A stretch of 33,811 nt of DNA from an uncultured Atopobiaceae bacterium (GCA_947625405.1 CANQOF010000017.1:1-33811), one strand, 5' to 3'; positions 1-9,188 are shown, counted from the stretch's first letter. The notes: generated from the letters alone by a model not told the origin. Numbers and translations are program-made.

Positions 1-174
1 GACGGCGTAGGCCTCGGAGACCTCCTTGAAGCGCTCCTCGGCATCGGGCGCCTTGTTCACGTCGGGATGGAGCTTGCGCGCCTTTTGCTGGAAGGCCTTG
101 CGAATCTCGTCGGTCGTGGCCTGCTCGGAGACCCCGAGGATCTCGTAGTAGTCCTTGTCGGTCATGAAGGCCAC
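1..174 (-). CDS. dnaJ: Chaperone DnaJ (Hsp40), N-terminal part only
   Basis: This is the 5' end of a J-domain co-chaperone that stimulates the ATPase of DnaK; the rest lies beyond base 1. The visible residues include the J-domain opening DYYEILGV and the invariant HPD tripeptide ([10 protein letters not shown]), followed by the [10 protein letters not shown] helix. The start is ambiguous. An ATG at 165 gives [10 protein letters not shown], but a GGAAGG Shine-Dalgarno at 184-189 sits 9 nt from an in-frame GTG at 174 ([10 protein letters not shown]), so I prefer the GTG. It follows hemW on the same strand after 97 nt. The J domain alone cannot exclude a DnaJ paralogue such as CbpA, because the zinc-finger region is outside the window. 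Confidence 0.9.
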   Translation of the reverse strand, partial: MAFMTDKDYYEILGVSEQATTDEIRKAFQQKARKLHPDVNKAPDAEERFKEVSEAYAV

Positions 175-202
175 GGGCGCTGCCCTTCCAAGCCGGATCC
201 CA

Positions 203-223
203 TGCCGCGTGAGGCGCGCGGCA
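203..223. repeat. Inverted repeat upstream of dnaJ
   Basis: There is a perfect 7-bp stem (TGCCGCG/CGCGGCA) with a 7-nt loop in the hemW-dnaJ gap. It has no T-run on either strand, so it does not look like an intrinsic terminator. It could be an mRNA leader structure or an operator for dnaJ. It does not resemble the CIRCE or HAIR heat-shock operators as I know them. Confidence 0.4.
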
Positions 224-271
224 CATCAATCACGCAAGTGTACTGAATCTTGCTCGGGGCTTGGCGAGCCT

Positions 272-1519
272 TCACGCGAGTTGCACGGGCTCATCGGGTG
301 CAAGCGCCCAAAACGCGCCGAAGAGCTCGTTCGAGAGGAGCCACGCGGAGCGGGAGGGACGATACGCCCATGCGCCATTGCCCGCCTCCTCGAGGAGCCC
401 CAGTTCGACGAGGCGCGCGCAGGCGCCTTGGTACGCGACGCCGAACGCCCGGCGTGCCCGCGCGTCGAGCTCGCGCGAGATGCCCGTCGTGCAGCGCACG
501 GCGAGCATGAGGTCCTCCGCGAGGGCGGATGCCTCCGTGAGCCCCTCGACGGAAAACCCTGAGAGGGAGCGAAGCGGAGTGCGCGCAATGCGGTGTGGCG
601 TCGACGTGCACGTGAAGCGCAGTCGCGCCACCTCTCGGGGCGCCTCCGGAAGCGTCGGCACCACCTCCCGAAGCCGCGCGTAGGCCCCTCGGGAAAGCAT
701 CGACGAGGCGCCTTGGCCAAGGCCGAGATAGGGGGCGCCATCCCAGTAGTGGCGGTTATGGAGGCTCTCCTGCCCCTCTCGAGCGAAGCTCGCGATCTCG
801 TAGCGATGGAGGCCCCCCGCCTCGAGCGCCGAGGCCGCGCCCTCGAGCTCCTCGGCAACCTCGTCTTCGCCTGGCACCTCGACGCTTCCGCGCGAGACGG
901 CTCGCCCGAGGGGCGTCTGGCCGTGGACCTCGAGCGGGTAGAGGCTTACGTGAGACGCACCGTGCTCGACGAGCGTCTTAGCGTGGCGCGCGAGCGCGCC
1001 CGCACGCGCTCCGGGAAGTCCCGCCATGAGGTCGGCCGAGACGCGGTAGCCGAGACCATCCGCCACGCGCAGCGCCTCGAGCGCCTCGGCCGCGGTGTGG
1101 AGGCGCCCGATGCGCGCGAGTACGGCGTCATCGAGCGATTGGACGCCGATGCTCACCCGCGTGGCGCCCGCATCGCGCGCCGTCTCGAGGAGCCTCGGCG
1201 TCGCGCTCTCGGGATTCGCCTCGAAGGTGAGCTCTGCGAGCGGCCCCGCGAGGCCCGCGACCGATTCGACGAGGCGCGGTAGGGCCTCGCCGAGGACCGT
1301 GGGCGTGCCACCGCCGATGTAGGCCGTCTCGCAATCGCGGAGGAAGCCGGCATCGGACAAGGTGGCGAGCTTTTCGACGAGGGCGCGCGCGTAGCGGGAG
1401 GGGTCGACGTCCGCCTCCGAGAGCGCGCGGCTCTCGAAATCGCAGTAGGAGCAGCGCTTCTTGCAAAAGGGCACATGGAGGTAGAGCGCCTTCGGGAGGC
1501 CCGTGCCATCTCGGCTCAT
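272..1519 (-). CDS. hemW: Radical SAM haem chaperone HemW (HemN-like)
   Basis: This is a 415-residue radical SAM protein. Near the N-terminus ALYLHVPFCKKRCSYC carries the CxxxCxxC [4Fe-4S]/SAM motif (C19, C23, C26), followed by a GGGTPT motif typical of the HemW/HemN group. HemW-type proteins bind haem and pass it to haemoproteins; they are often misannotated as coproporphyrinogen III oxidase, and the lack of the longer HemN N-terminal segment favours HemW. The ATG at 1519 overlaps the dusB stop as ATGA, so translation is probably coupled. The reading frame stays open upstream of 1519, but that stretch is dusB read in another frame. The order lepA-dusB-hemW-dnaJ recalls the lepA-hemW-(hrcA-grpE-dnaK-)dnaJ order of other Gram-positives. 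Confidence 0.93.
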   Translation of the reverse strand: MSRDGTGLPKALYLHVPFCKKRCSYCDFESRALSEADVDPSRYARALVEKLATLSDAGFLRDCETAYIGGGTPTVLGEALPRLVESVAGLAGPLAELTFEANPESATPRLLETARDAGATRVSIGVQSLDDAVLARIGRLHTAAEALEALRVADGLGYRVSADLMAGLPGARAGALARHAKTLVEHGASHVSLYPLEVHGQTPLGRAVSRGSVEVPGEDEVAEELEGAASALEAGGLHRYEIASFAREGQESLHNRHYWDGAPYLGLGQGASSMLSRGAYARLREVVPTLPEAPREVARLRFTCTSTPHRIARTPLRSLSGFSVEGLTEASALAEDLMLAVRCTTGISRELDARARRAFGVAYQGACARLVELGLLEEAGNGAWAYRPSRSAWLLSNELFGAFWALAPDEPVQLA

Positions 1520-2592
1520 CGCACGGCTTCCCGACGCCCGACCTCGCGGCGCGCATCGCCTATGAGCTCGAGGAACTCGTCGAGCTCCTCGCAGCGCATG
1601 ATGCGCCGCCTCGCCTGGGCGGCTCCGGGAAGGCCCTTCAGGTAGTGGCAGGCGATCTGGCGCGCCTTCAGGATGTGCCCTCCGGTGGCATCGAGCAGGC
1701 GAAGGTGGAGCTCGAGGGCGCGCAGGCGAAGCTCGGGCGCCCTCTCGCGAGGCGCCTTCCCCTGAAGGAGCGCGCGGGCATCGGAGAAGATCCACGGATT
1801 GCCGTAGCTTCCCCTGGCCACGAGTACGCCCTTCGCGCCGCTTGCCCGAAGGAGCCCCACGCAGCGATCGGCCAAGAGCGCATCACCCGAGGCGAGGACG
1901 GGGACGTCCACCGCCCGTGCGACCTCGGCGATGGCCTCGTCCGAGGAACGACCCGCATAGCCCTGGCTTCCGAAGCGCCCGTGCACGGCGATGGCCGCGG
2001 CGCCCGCGTCCTCGAGCGCCCTCGCGAAGGACACGCCCACGGGGCGCTCGGGGGTCCTTCCCAAGCGGATCTTCGCGGTGACGGGGGTCCCAAGGCCCGC
2101 CTTCGCCACGCCCCGTCGACAAGCCCGCACGATGGCATCGGCACGTCGTGGATCGTCCATGAGCGCCACGCCCTCGCCCTTGCGCGCGACCTTCGCCACG
2201 GGGCAGGCCATGTTCACGTCGAGAAACGCGAGGCGATGGCCGAGGCGGCTCGCCACCTTTGAGGCCGCCTCCTCGAAGAGCGCGGGATCGCTCCCGAAGA
2301 GCTGGATGGCGATTTCGGGCTCCTCCCCATCGGGAATCACGAGCTCCCAAGTCTTGTCCGATGCGTAGTGGAGTCCCGCGACCGACACCATCTCGCTATA
2401 GGCGGTGGCCGCGCCGCCCGCGCGCGCCATGAGCCGCCACGCGCGATCGGACACTCCCGCCATCGGCGCCATGATGAAGGGGTTTTCGGCGAGCCGCTCC
2501 TCGAAGCCGCCCCCTCGGGGCCATGGCGCGCTCGGCCAGGAGAGCCCCGCGGCCTCGGCGTCGGCCGCAAGGAGCGCGCCCGCCTCGCTCAC
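1516..2592 (-). CDS. dusB: tRNA-dihydrouridine synthase (Dus family, DusB-like)
   Basis: This 358-residue FMN enzyme reduces uridine to dihydrouridine in the tRNA D-loop. The TIM-barrel core begins with [13 protein letters not shown] (residues 37-49). The catalytic cysteine lies in [17 protein letters not shown] (C130). An [11 protein letters not shown] segment and a [15 protein letters not shown]-phosphate segment follow, then a helical tRNA-binding tail. The family usually reads HGRTRxQ at the third motif, so F-G there is a deviation. The start is a GTG at 2592 overlapping the lepA stop as GTGA; the first ~35 residues are poorly conserved. DusB is the usual single Dus of Gram-positives, but the exact subfamily is inferred. 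Confidence 0.92.
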   Translation of the reverse strand: MSEAGALLAADAEAAGLSWPSAPWPRGGGFEERLAENPFIMAPMAGVSDRAWRLMARAGGAATAYSEMVSVAGLHYASDKTWELVIPDGEEPEIAIQLFGSDPALFEEAASKVASRLGHRLAFLDVNMACPVAKVARKGEGVALMDDPRRADAIVRACRRGVAKAGLGTPVTAKIRLGRTPERPVGVSFARALEDAGAAAIAVHGRFGSQGYAGRSSDEAIAEVARAVDVPVLASGDALLADRCVGLLRASGAKGVLVARGSYGNPWIFSDARALLQGKAPRERAPELRLRALELHLRLLDATGGHILKARQIACHYLKGLPGAAQARRRIMRCEELDEFLELIGDARREVGRREAVR

Positions 2593-4418
2593 TCGCCCAC
2601 CTTGAGGATCGCCATGAACGCCTCCTGCGGCACGTCCACCTTGCCGATGGACTTCATGCGCTTCTTGCCCTCGCGTTGCTTCTCGAGGAGCTTGCGCTTG
2701 CGCGAGATATCGCCGCCGTAGCACTTCGCGAGCACGTCCTTGCGCCGTGCCTTCACGTTCGTGCGCGCCACGACGCGGCTTCCCACGACGGCCTGGATGG
2801 GCACTTCGAAGAGTTGGCGCGGGATGATCTCCTTCAGCTTCACGGCGAGGTCGTGGCCCATGGCCTGCGCCCGCTCGCGCGGCACGATGAAGGAGAGCGC
2901 ATCCACCGGATCTCCCGCGAGCAGGATGTCGAGCTTCACGAGATCGGCCTCCGCGTAGCCCGTGAGGTCGTAATCAAGCGAGGCGTAGCCCTTCGTGCGG
3001 CTTTTGAGCTGGTCGAAGTAGTCGAGGATGAGCTCTGAGAGCGGCACCTTCCAATGCATCTCCACGGAGCGCTCGGAGAGGTAGACCATGTTTTCGAAGG
3101 TTCCGCGATGCTCCGTCGTGAGCTCCATCACCGCGCCCACGTAGTCGGGTGGCACGATGACGGTGGCCTTGAGGATCGGCTCCTCGATGAAGGCGATCGA
3201 CGAGGGATCGGGGAGGTCCTTCGGGCTCTTCACGTCGAGCACGGTGCCCTTCGTGGTGTGCACGTGGTAGTCCACCGAGGGAGCCGTCGCCACGAGGTCG
3301 AGATCGAACTCGCGCTCGAGGCGCTCCTTCACGACCTCCATGTGGAGAAGGCCCAAGAACCCGACTCGAAAGCCGAAGCCGAGCGCCACCGAGTTCTCGG
3401 GCTCCCAGGTAATCGAGGGATCGTTCAGGGTGAGTCGTTCGAGCGCATCGCGCAGGGCCTCGAAATCGTTCGTGTCGGTGGGAAAGAGGCCGCAGAAGAC
3501 CATCGGCTTCGCCTCGCGGTAGCCGCCAAGCGCCTCCGTGGCCCCACCCTCCCTGCTGGTGATGGTGTCTCCCGCATGCACGAGGGCCGCGTCCTTGAGG
3601 CCGGTGACGACGTAGCCCACCTCGCCCGCGCCGAGGCGGCGAAGCGGCACTTCGCGAGGTTGGCGATATCCCACCTCCTCGGCGTCGAAGGGCGCCTTCG
3701 AAGCCATGAGCAGGAGCTGGTCGCGCGCGCGGATTTCGCCATCCATCACACGCACGATGGCCACGACGCCGCGATAGGCGTCGAACCACGAATCCACGAC
3801 GAGCGCGGCGAGCGGATCGCCATCGTCTCCCTCGGGAGGCGGTATGAGCGCCACGATGGCCTCGAGGAGGTCGTGGATGCCCTCGCCGGTCTTGCCGCTC
3901 ACGAGCACCGCGTCGTCTGCCGGGAGCGCGAGCACGTCCTCGACCTCTTCCTTGATGCGCTCGGGCTCGGCGCTCGGAAGGTCGATCTTGTTGATCGCCA
4001 CCACGATCTCGAGGTTCGCGTTCATCGCGAGGAGCGCGTTCGAGACCGTCTGCGCCTCCACGCCCTGCGTGGCGTCCACAACGAGCACCGCGCCCTCGCA
4101 CGCGGCGAGCGAGCGCGAGACCTCGTAGGAGAAATCCACGTGCCCGGGGGTGTCGATGAGGTTGAGGGCGTAGACCTCGCCGTCGTCGGCCTCGTAGAAG
4201 AGGCGCACGGCGTTTGATTTGATGGTGATCCCGCGCTCGCGCTCGATGTCCATCGTGTCGAGCACCTGGGAGGTCATCTCGCGATCCTCGAGGGTGTGCG
4301 TGGCCTCGAGGATGCGATCCGAGATGGTGGACTTGCCATGGTCGATGTGCGCCACGATGGAGAAGTTGCGCACGCGTTCGCGCGGCACCTGGGGGGAGTA
4401 TGCGTCTCGAGCGCTCAT
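2589..4418 (-). CDS. lepA: Elongation factor 4 (LepA)
   Basis: This 609-residue translational GTPase acts on stalled or mistranslocated ribosomes and in subunit biogenesis. The G1 motif is AHIDHGKST (residues 24-31), followed by DTPGHVDF (G3) and [10 protein letters not shown] (G4). The LepA-specific C-terminal domain ends with [20 protein letters not shown], the normal signature. The chosen ATG (4418) leaves 17 residues before [13 protein letters not shown], as in typical LepA, but has no Shine-Dalgarno; a TATCAT -10-like box lies 7 nt upstream, suggesting a leaderless mRNA. An in-frame ATG at 4484 with a GAGG 9 nt away would add 22 residues and run through the rpsT promoter. It is the first gene of lepA-dusB-hemW and divergent from rpsT. 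Confidence 0.97.
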   Translation of the reverse strand: MSARDAYSPQVPRERVRNFSIVAHIDHGKSTISDRILEATHTLEDREMTSQVLDTMDIERERGITIKSNAVRLFYEADDGEVYALNLIDTPGHVDFSYEVSRSLAACEGAVLVVDATQGVEAQTVSNALLAMNANLEIVVAINKIDLPSAEPERIKEEVEDVLALPADDAVLVSGKTGEGIHDLLEAIVALIPPPEGDDGDPLAALVVDSWFDAYRGVVAIVRVMDGEIRARDQLLLMASKAPFDAEEVGYRQPREVPLRRLGAGEVGYVVTGLKDAALVHAGDTITSREGGATEALGGYREAKPMVFCGLFPTDTNDFEALRDALERLTLNDPSITWEPENSVALGFGFRVGFLGLLHMEVVKERLEREFDLDLVATAPSVDYHVHTTKGTVLDVKSPKDLPDPSSIAFIEEPILKATVIVPPDYVGAVMELTTEHRGTFENMVYLSERSVEMHWKVPLSELILDYFDQLKSRTKGYASLDYDLTGYAEADLVKLDILLAGDPVDALSFIVPRERAQAMGHDLAVKLKEIIPRQLFEVPIQAVVGSRVVARTNVKARRKDVLAKCYGGDISRKRKLLEKQREGKKRMKSIGKVDVPQEAFMAILKVGE

Positions 4419-4425
4419 GGGGATG

Positions 4426-4456
4426 ATGATAGCGGTAAGGCGAAGGCGTGGTACAA
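4426..4456 (-). promoter_or_regulatory. Putative lepA promoter (possibly leaderless)
   Basis: On the minus strand, TATCAT (4431-4426) is a good -10 hexamer ending 7 nt before the A of the lepA ATG at 4418, so the predicted transcript would begin at or next to the start codon. A TTGTAC sequence (4456-4451) could be the -35, with a long 19-nt spacer. It overlaps the -10 box of the divergent rpsT promoter. Confidence 0.45.
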
Positions 4457-4457
4457 T
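4449..4457 (+). promoter_or_regulatory. Extended -10 promoter of rpsT
   Basis: TGG-TACAAT is a TGn-extended -10 element about 65 nt upstream of the rpsT GTG. No convincing -35 is seen 16-18 nt upstream, which extended -10 promoters can tolerate. The leader also contains a short AGCCC-TCGT-GGGCT hairpin (4491-4504) before the ribosome-binding site. Confidence 0.55.
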
Positions 4458-4521
4458 GCGCAGACTGTTGGCATACACCACCATCGCTCGAGCCCTCGTG
4501 GGCTATCGGAAAGGTTCATTC

Positions 4522-4785
4522 GTGGCAAACATCAAGTCTCAAAAGAAGCGCATCAAGACCGCCGAGAAGGCTCGCATGCGCAACCGCGCTGTCCGCTCCT
4601 CCCTGAAGACCGCCATCAAGAAGGTGCACATGGCCGTGGAAGAGGGCGACGCCAAGACGGCGCAGGCGCTCGCAAACGACGCGTGCCGCCTCCTCGACAA
4701 GGCCGCCTCCAAGGGCATCATCCACAAGAACCAGGCGGCTCAGCGCAAGAGTGGCGTCCAGAAGCTCGTGAACACGATCTCCTAG
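4522..4785 (+). CDS. rpsT: 30S ribosomal protein S20
   Basis: This 87-residue, very basic protein is of normal S20 length. It opens with VANIKSQKKRIKTAEKARMR and is helical throughout, with the conserved NRAVRSSLKT and RLLDKAASKGIIHKNQAA segments that bind 16S rRNA. S20 is a primary 16S-binding protein of the small-subunit body. The start is GTG at 4522, with GGAAAGG at 4508-4514 as ribosome-binding site (7-nt spacing). It is monocistronic on the plus strand: its own extended -10 promoter lies upstream, an intrinsic terminator downstream, and holA converges on it. Confidence 0.98.
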   Translation: MANIKSQKKRIKTAEKARMRNRAVRSSLKTAIKKVHMAVEEGDAKTAQALANDACRLLDKAASKGIIHKNQAAQRKSGVQKLVNTIS

Positions 4786-4813
4786 CGCCACCGACCGTTT
4801 CCCTCGCGCTTTC

Positions 4814-4843
4814 GGGACCTCGGACTATCCGGGGTCCCTTTTC
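4814..4843 (+). terminator. Intrinsic terminator of rpsT
   Basis: The stem GGGACCTCGG/CCGGGGTCCC (10 bp including one G-T wobble) with loop ACTAT is followed by TTTTC. It lies 28 nt after the rpsT stop. Read on the minus strand the hairpin lacks a T-run, so it mainly serves rpsT rather than holA. Confidence 0.85.
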
Positions 4844-4872
4844 TTGGTCGCCGTGCCCGCACGAGGCGCGCG

Positions 4873-5880
4873 CTACCCGCAGATCTCGCAGATCCAGCGT
4901 ACGAGCTCGCTCTCCTCGTTCGCCGAGCCCTTGAGGGCGTCCTCGACGTCGAGCGCGCGATTGAGGAGCGTGACGAGCTCGTTTCTCGAAAATCGTCGCG
5001 AGGCGCGCCAGGGCTGGCGATGTCGCCACGCGTTTTGCGGGCTTCGGTCTTGGGGGCGCATGCCAAACCTCTCCGCGAGGATCTCCGTCCCTCGCTGTTC
5101 GCCGTAGCCCTCGCGCTCAAGCTCCTTCGCCACGAGCGCCTCTTTGAGGTAGCGCGTGATCCACACGTGGTAGCCGATGCGCCCCTCCTCGCCACTTTCG
5201 AAGATCAGCTCGAGCGCCTTCTCCGCGTCCTTCGAAATCACCGCGTCGGCCACGGTCCAGGGCGCCGCGGCCTCGTTGCGATCAACCAGGGCGCGAATCG
5301 TGTCCGCATCCACCCAGCTGAGGTCCTCGTGCTGCTCGCGAATGGTGCGAAGGGCGCGCGAGAGAAGCGGTGGGTTTATGCCCACGCGGTCGATGAGCTC
5401 GTTCTTCGCGAGGGGGTCGAGCCGTAAACCGAGCTCAGCCGCCATGCGGTCGACTTGGCTCGCCGCATCCCTCTTCTGGGGCTCGTTGCACCTGATGATT
5501 GCGCCCTTACCGAGCGCGCTCACCGCCTTGTAGAGCTTCGAGCGCGCATTGAGCTTGTCGGCCACGAGGAGAAGCGATGCCTCGGGATTGGGATCTTCAA
5601 GGTAGGTGACGATCGCGTCCCTCGCCTCAGGCGGGAGCGCCTGCGCCTCGCGTACGATCACCAAGCGCTGCCCCCCACCCATGGGAAGTTGGTTGAGCGA
5701 CGCGATGAGCCGCGCGACGTCCCCCTCCTCCATGCCCGAGGTGGCCGTGAGCTCGTCGAGGTCGAAGAAGGCCGCGGGGCCGTCGAGGCGGCCCTTGAAC
5801 CGCGTGATGGTGCGGTCCCGCTTGAGCGTGTCCGTGCCCACGGCGGCATACGCGCTGAGCAGCTTCTTCGTCTCCGCCAC
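4873..5880 (-). CDS. holA: DNA polymerase III subunit delta
   Basis: This is the 335-residue clamp-loader delta subunit, which opens the beta sliding clamp. It has the HolA layout: an N-terminal AAA+-like fold without a working P-loop, a central PEARDAIVTYLEDPNPEASLLL segment equivalent to the clamp-interacting lid region, and a helical C-terminal collar domain (RFSRNELVTLLNRALDVEDALKG in two runs). The reading frame allows a GTG at 5886, but a GGAGG ribosome-binding site sits 9 nt from the GTG at 5880 and only 3 nt from the earlier one, so I start at 5880 (VAETKKLL). It follows comEC by 33 nt, an arrangement (comEA-comEC-holA) that is common across bacteria, and converges on rpsT. Confidence 0.93.
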   Translation of the reverse strand: MAETKKLLSAYAAVGTDTLKRDRTITRFKGRLDGPAAFFDLDELTATSGMEEGDVARLIASLNQLPMGGGQRLVIVREAQALPPEARDAIVTYLEDPNPEASLLLVADKLNARSKLYKAVSALGKGAIIRCNEPQKRDAASQVDRMAAELGLRLDPLAKNELIDRVGINPPLLSRALRTIREQHEDLSWVDADTIRALVDRNEAAAPWTVADAVISKDAEKALELIFESGEEGRIGYHVWITRYLKEALVAKELEREGYGEQRGTEILAERFGMRPQDRSPQNAWRHRQPWRASRRFSRNELVTLLNRALDVEDALKGSANEESELVRWICEICG

Positions 5881-5913
5881 GCCCACTCCCCTCCGCTCGA
5901 CGTGGCGCTAAGT

Positions 5914-8328
5914 CTAGCCGAGCGAGGCAGCTTGGGCCCTTTCGCATCTCACGCGCGGGCCATCTGCGCCGGGGCGGATCTCCACGCTTCCCACGTCCTT
6001 CGTGCAGAGGAAGAGCGATCCTTGGGAGGTGAGTGCCTCCACGCATTCCTCCTTCGGGTGCCCGTAGCGGTTCCCCTCCCCCGCCGAGGCGACGGCCACC
6101 TCCGCGGAGAGCTCCCCCGCCTCCTCCTCGTCTATCGAGGCAGAGGAGCCGTGATGGCCCACCTTCAGGAAATCGACGTCGCCGATGAGCTTGTCGTCGA
6201 GGAGCGAGCGCAGCACGTCGCCCTCCGCGTCGCCGGTGAGAAGCCCCGTGAACGAGGCGCCGCGACGCTCAAAGGCAAGGCCCAGCACGAGCGATTCGTC
6301 GTTCTCATCGCCATCCTCCGGTTCCCTCGGCCAGAGCATCGTGAGGGTGAAGTCGCCGACGTGGACGCGCGTTCCCGCCTCCAACTCCTCGACATGCGCG
6401 CCGAGGTCGCGCGCCGCGGCCATACCCTCTTGCGTCATCGCCTCGCGCTGGCCCTCGGGGACGAGGATCGATCCCACGCGCACCTTGCCCGCGAGCTCGG
6501 GAAGACCTCCCGCGTGATCGTCATGCTGGTGCGTGAGGATCACGGCGTCGAGTGAGAGCACTCCCTCCCTCGCGAGCGCGGATACCACCGAGGCATCGGG
6601 CCCCGTGTCGATGAGCGCGCAATCCCATCCGTCTTGGACGAGGATCGCGTCTCCCTGGCCCACGTCGAGCACCACGACGCGCGCTCCCTGGACAAGCGGC
6701 CTCACGAGCATCCACGCGCAGAGCGCCGCGGCGGCCGAGCCCGCGAAGAGGCCGACCCTCTCGAGCGTCGGACGAGGCCACCACAGCCAGAAGCCAAGGA
6801 GGATCGTCCAGGGAAGGATCGTGGCCCAAGGCTCGGCCACCTCGAGTGCGACCTCAGCGAAGGGAAAGCGCCCCAGGCCCTCGGCGACGATGAGGAGGAG
6901 ATGGCCCAATACCGCGGCGAGCGTGACGAGCAATCCTGCGAACACGGGCACCCATGAGAGGAACGCGCTCGCCATCGAGAGGGCGAGGAACGCCTCGAAG
7001 GGCGTGACGAGGATCACCGCCGCAAGGGGCGCCATGAGCGAGAGGTCGCCGTACGTGGCGGCCACGAGCGGCGCGGAGACCACCGTGCAGAGGAGCGCGA
7101 GCGCCGCCTGGAGCTTGAGGGCCCGCCACGCCTCGACGAACGCGCGCTTCAGCCAGCGCCGTCGAGAGACGCCCTGGATCCTGCCATCGAGTCCGAGGAC
7201 GGCCCTCAACCACGGCGAGACGAGCGAGATGGCCGCCACGCAGAGGACCGAGAGGCAAAAGCCCAAATCCCCCACGCTCGTGGGATTGACGAGGACCATC
7301 GCCATCGCGCTGAGGCCAAGCGCGTGCAGCCCCCATGCGCGCCTTCCCGCGAGCAGCGCGATCTCGGATGCGCCCACCATGGCAAACGACCGAATGGCGG
7401 AGGTGGGTTGGCCGCAAAGGAGCACGTAGGCGAGGCCCGCCAAAAGAAGGGCGACGACGCGCACGGAGGCCTTGAGACGCACATGCTCGAGCGCCGCTCC
7501 CACGAGGCCGAGCAAGAGGGCCACATGGAGCCCGGACACGGCGATGAGATGGCTGAGGCCGATTTTCGAAAAGAGGTCGTCGATCCCGAAGCGCTTGATG
7601 CCCTCCCTCGCCCCGAGCGCCGATGCGGCCACGAGCGCGCGGCCTGGGCTCTCCTCTGGCGAAACGCCGGAGAGGAGGAACTCGCGAGCCTCCTCAACAA
7701 GCGCCGTCAAGCCCGTGGGAGGTTGCGCGTCGATCAGGGAGACGATGTTCACCGTGCCCGTGATGCCTTGGGTCTGCGAACTCACGCCCCACTCGTCGTC
7801 CCCAAGCGGCTCGAAGCGCCCGACCGCGTGCAGCTGAGTTCCCAGGGAAAGCGGATCGTTGCTCGAGACCCATACCCTTCCCGCGGATTTGCCTTCGATG
7901 ACGACGCGCGCGGAGCTCCAATAGCCTTGCTCGACGGGGCTCGGGCGTCGCTCGATGATGAGCTCCCAGGAGGAAACCGCGTGCGCTTCCATGGCATCGA
8001 GATCCCTGGCCTCTCGCGCGAGAATCGTGCGACCGAGGGCTCTTCCCACGCACGCGGCGGCAAGGCACATCCCGAAGACCACCGAAACGCGCACGCCGAG
8101 CGCCGCGCCCATCCCGTGCTCTGCGCGCTGCAGGCTCACTACGCACACCGCGAGCGTGGCGCCGCAGGCAAGCGCGCCCAGGAGCCACCACACGAGCGGC
8201 TCCTCGAGGAGCACGCTCGGGGCGCCGATCGGCTGCTCGAGCGTGAGGCGCGTGCCCGCGAAGAGCGCGATGAAGACGAGGACGGAGAGAGGGCACGAGG
8301 TGCGCTCGGGCCACGCGCGCTCAGACAC
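5914..8328 (-). CDS. comEC: Competence DNA channel ComEC/Rec2
   Basis: This 804-residue polytopic membrane protein forms the channel for single-stranded DNA uptake. Two hydrophobic segments and a DUF4131-like extracytoplasmic region occupy roughly residues 15-215. The Competence domain follows with the diagnostic HLIAVSGLHVALLLGLVG and several more membrane segments. A C-terminal metallo-beta-lactamase domain contains VVLDVGQGDAILVQ, LTHQHDDHAGG (metal ligands), LLTGDAE and LKVGHHGS, so the putative nuclease site looks intact. The start is a GTG at 8328 that overlaps the end of comEA by 8 nt, indicating translational coupling. All three domains are present, so the gene appears functional. Confidence 0.95.
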   Translation of the reverse strand: MSERAWPERTSCPLSVLVFIALFAGTRLTLEQPIGAPSVLLEEPLVWWLLGALACGATLAVCVVSLQRAEHGMGAALGVRVSVVFGMCLAAACVGRALGRTILAREARDLDAMEAHAVSSWELIIERRPSPVEQGYWSSARVVIEGKSAGRVWVSSNDPLSLGTQLHAVGRFEPLGDDEWGVSSQTQGITGTVNIVSLIDAQPPTGLTALVEEAREFLLSGVSPEESPGRALVAASALGAREGIKRFGIDDLFSKIGLSHLIAVSGLHVALLLGLVGAALEHVRLKASVRVVALLLAGLAYVLLCGQPTSAIRSFAMVGASEIALLAGRRAWGLHALGLSAMAMVLVNPTSVGDLGFCLSVLCVAAISLVSPWLRAVLGLDGRIQGVSRRRWLKRAFVEAWRALKLQAALALLCTVVSAPLVAATYGDLSLMAPLAAVILVTPFEAFLALSMASAFLSWVPVFAGLLVTLAAVLGHLLLIVAEGLGRFPFAEVALEVAEPWATILPWTILLGFWLWWPRPTLERVGLFAGSAAAALCAWMLVRPLVQGARVVVLDVGQGDAILVQDGWDCALIDTGPDASVVSALAREGVLSLDAVILTHQHDDHAGGLPELAGKVRVGSILVPEGQREAMTQEGMAAARDLGAHVEELEAGTRVHVGDFTLTMLWPREPEDGDENDESLVLGLAFERRGASFTGLLTGDAEGDVLRSLLDDKLIGDVDFLKVGHHGSSASIDEEEAGELSAEVAVASAGEGNRYGHPKEECVEALTSQGSLFLCTKDVGSVEIRPGADGPRVRCERAQAASLG

Positions 8329-9040
8329 AGATGAGGTCCTTCAGCGAGGCGAACTTCTTCTCGCCTATCCCCGAAACCCTCATGAGGTCCTCTGGCGAGG
8401 CAAAGGGGCCCGCGCTCTCCCTGTCGGCGATGATCTTCCTCGCCGTGGCCTCCCCCACGCCCGGTAGCTCGCAGAGCTCCTCCTCGCTCGCCTGGTTGAT
8501 GTTGACGAGGCTTGAGGCGCTCGAAGAGGAAGAGGATGTGGTGGCTTCCACGGTGCTCGTGGAGGAGGCCTGCGCCGCTTCGCCCGCACGGGGAATGTGC
8601 ACCTTATCGGCATCGCCCACGGGCGCCGCGAGGTTGACTTGCGAGACATCGGCATCTTCCGCGAGGCCTCCCGCGATCTCGACCACGTCCACGACACGCA
8701 GGTCCTCACCCGTGATCTCGTAGACCCCGGGAGCGGCGACCGCGCCATCGATGTGGACGCGCGCACGCGAGGGAGCCGCTTGCGCCTCCTCGCCATCCGA
8801 GGACGACGCTTCGGATGCTCCGTCGTCCTCGTCGGCGCGAGCGTCGTCTTCACCCGCTGCCGCACCTTCGACCTCGGACGTGAGACGCGGGATCTCGACG
8901 CCCGGCTCGCTCGTTTGCATGAGGAGCGTCGCGGCTGACCCCGCGCACAAGAGGCACCCGATGATGAGCGCGGCGTGCTTGCTCGCGAGTTGTCGCAAGG
9001 TTCTCGCGAGAGACACGCGGGTTCTTGATCGCCTGGCCAT
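8321..9040 (-). CDS. comEA: Competence DNA receptor ComEA
   Basis: This 239-residue membrane-anchored DNA-binding protein passes incoming double-stranded DNA to ComEC. A basic N-terminus and one transmembrane helix (about residues 23-41) precede an acidic Glu/Asp/Ser-rich linker. An SLBB domain follows (about 93-151, VHIDGAVAAPGVYEI), then a Ser/Thr-rich spacer and a tandem helix-hairpin-helix domain (about 178-238: VNINQASEEELCELPGVG and RVSGIGEKKF). GGAGGT lies 5 nt before the ATG at 9040. The order comEA-comEC-holA reads as one operon. No pilus (comG) genes are in the window. Confidence 0.94.
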   Translation of the reverse strand: MARRSRTRVSLARTLRQLASKHAALIIGCLLCAGSAATLLMQTSEPGVEIPRLTSEVEGAAAGEDDARADEDDGASEASSSDGEEAQAAPSRARVHIDGAVAAPGVYEITGEDLRVVDVVEIAGGLAEDADVSQVNLAAPVGDADKVHIPRAGEAAQASSTSTVEATTSSSSSSASSLVNINQASEEELCELPGVGEATARKIIADRESAGPFASPEDLMRVSGIGEKKFASLKDLICV

Positions 9041-9169
9041 GGCCCACCTCCGAGGCCATGGTGGAATTCCCTCGGCGAAGCGGAGCGAATTGGCGATTTA
9101 ATCGGGAGCCAGAACGTGCCGGGGGCCGACCAGCGGAAAGACGCGGCGTTCGAAACAGCGAGGAAGCGA

Positions 9170-9188
9170 CCCCAACAACCCCCAACAA
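9170..9188. repeat. Short direct repeat after thiI
   Basis: Two 9-nt copies (TTGTTGGGG on the minus strand) lie 1 nt apart in the 164-nt thiI-comEA gap. I see no convincing promoter or terminator in this gap, although a comEA promoter must be near unless transcription reads through from thiI. Confidence 0.3.

Noticed and set aside
1520-1795. An N-terminal extension of HemW
   Set aside because: The upstream open frame is dusB read out of frame; the ATGA overlap gives a normal HemW length.
2593-2724. An N-terminal extension of the Dus protein
   Set aside because: The extra residues are the lepA 3' end in another frame; the GTG overlapping the lepA stop is the natural start.
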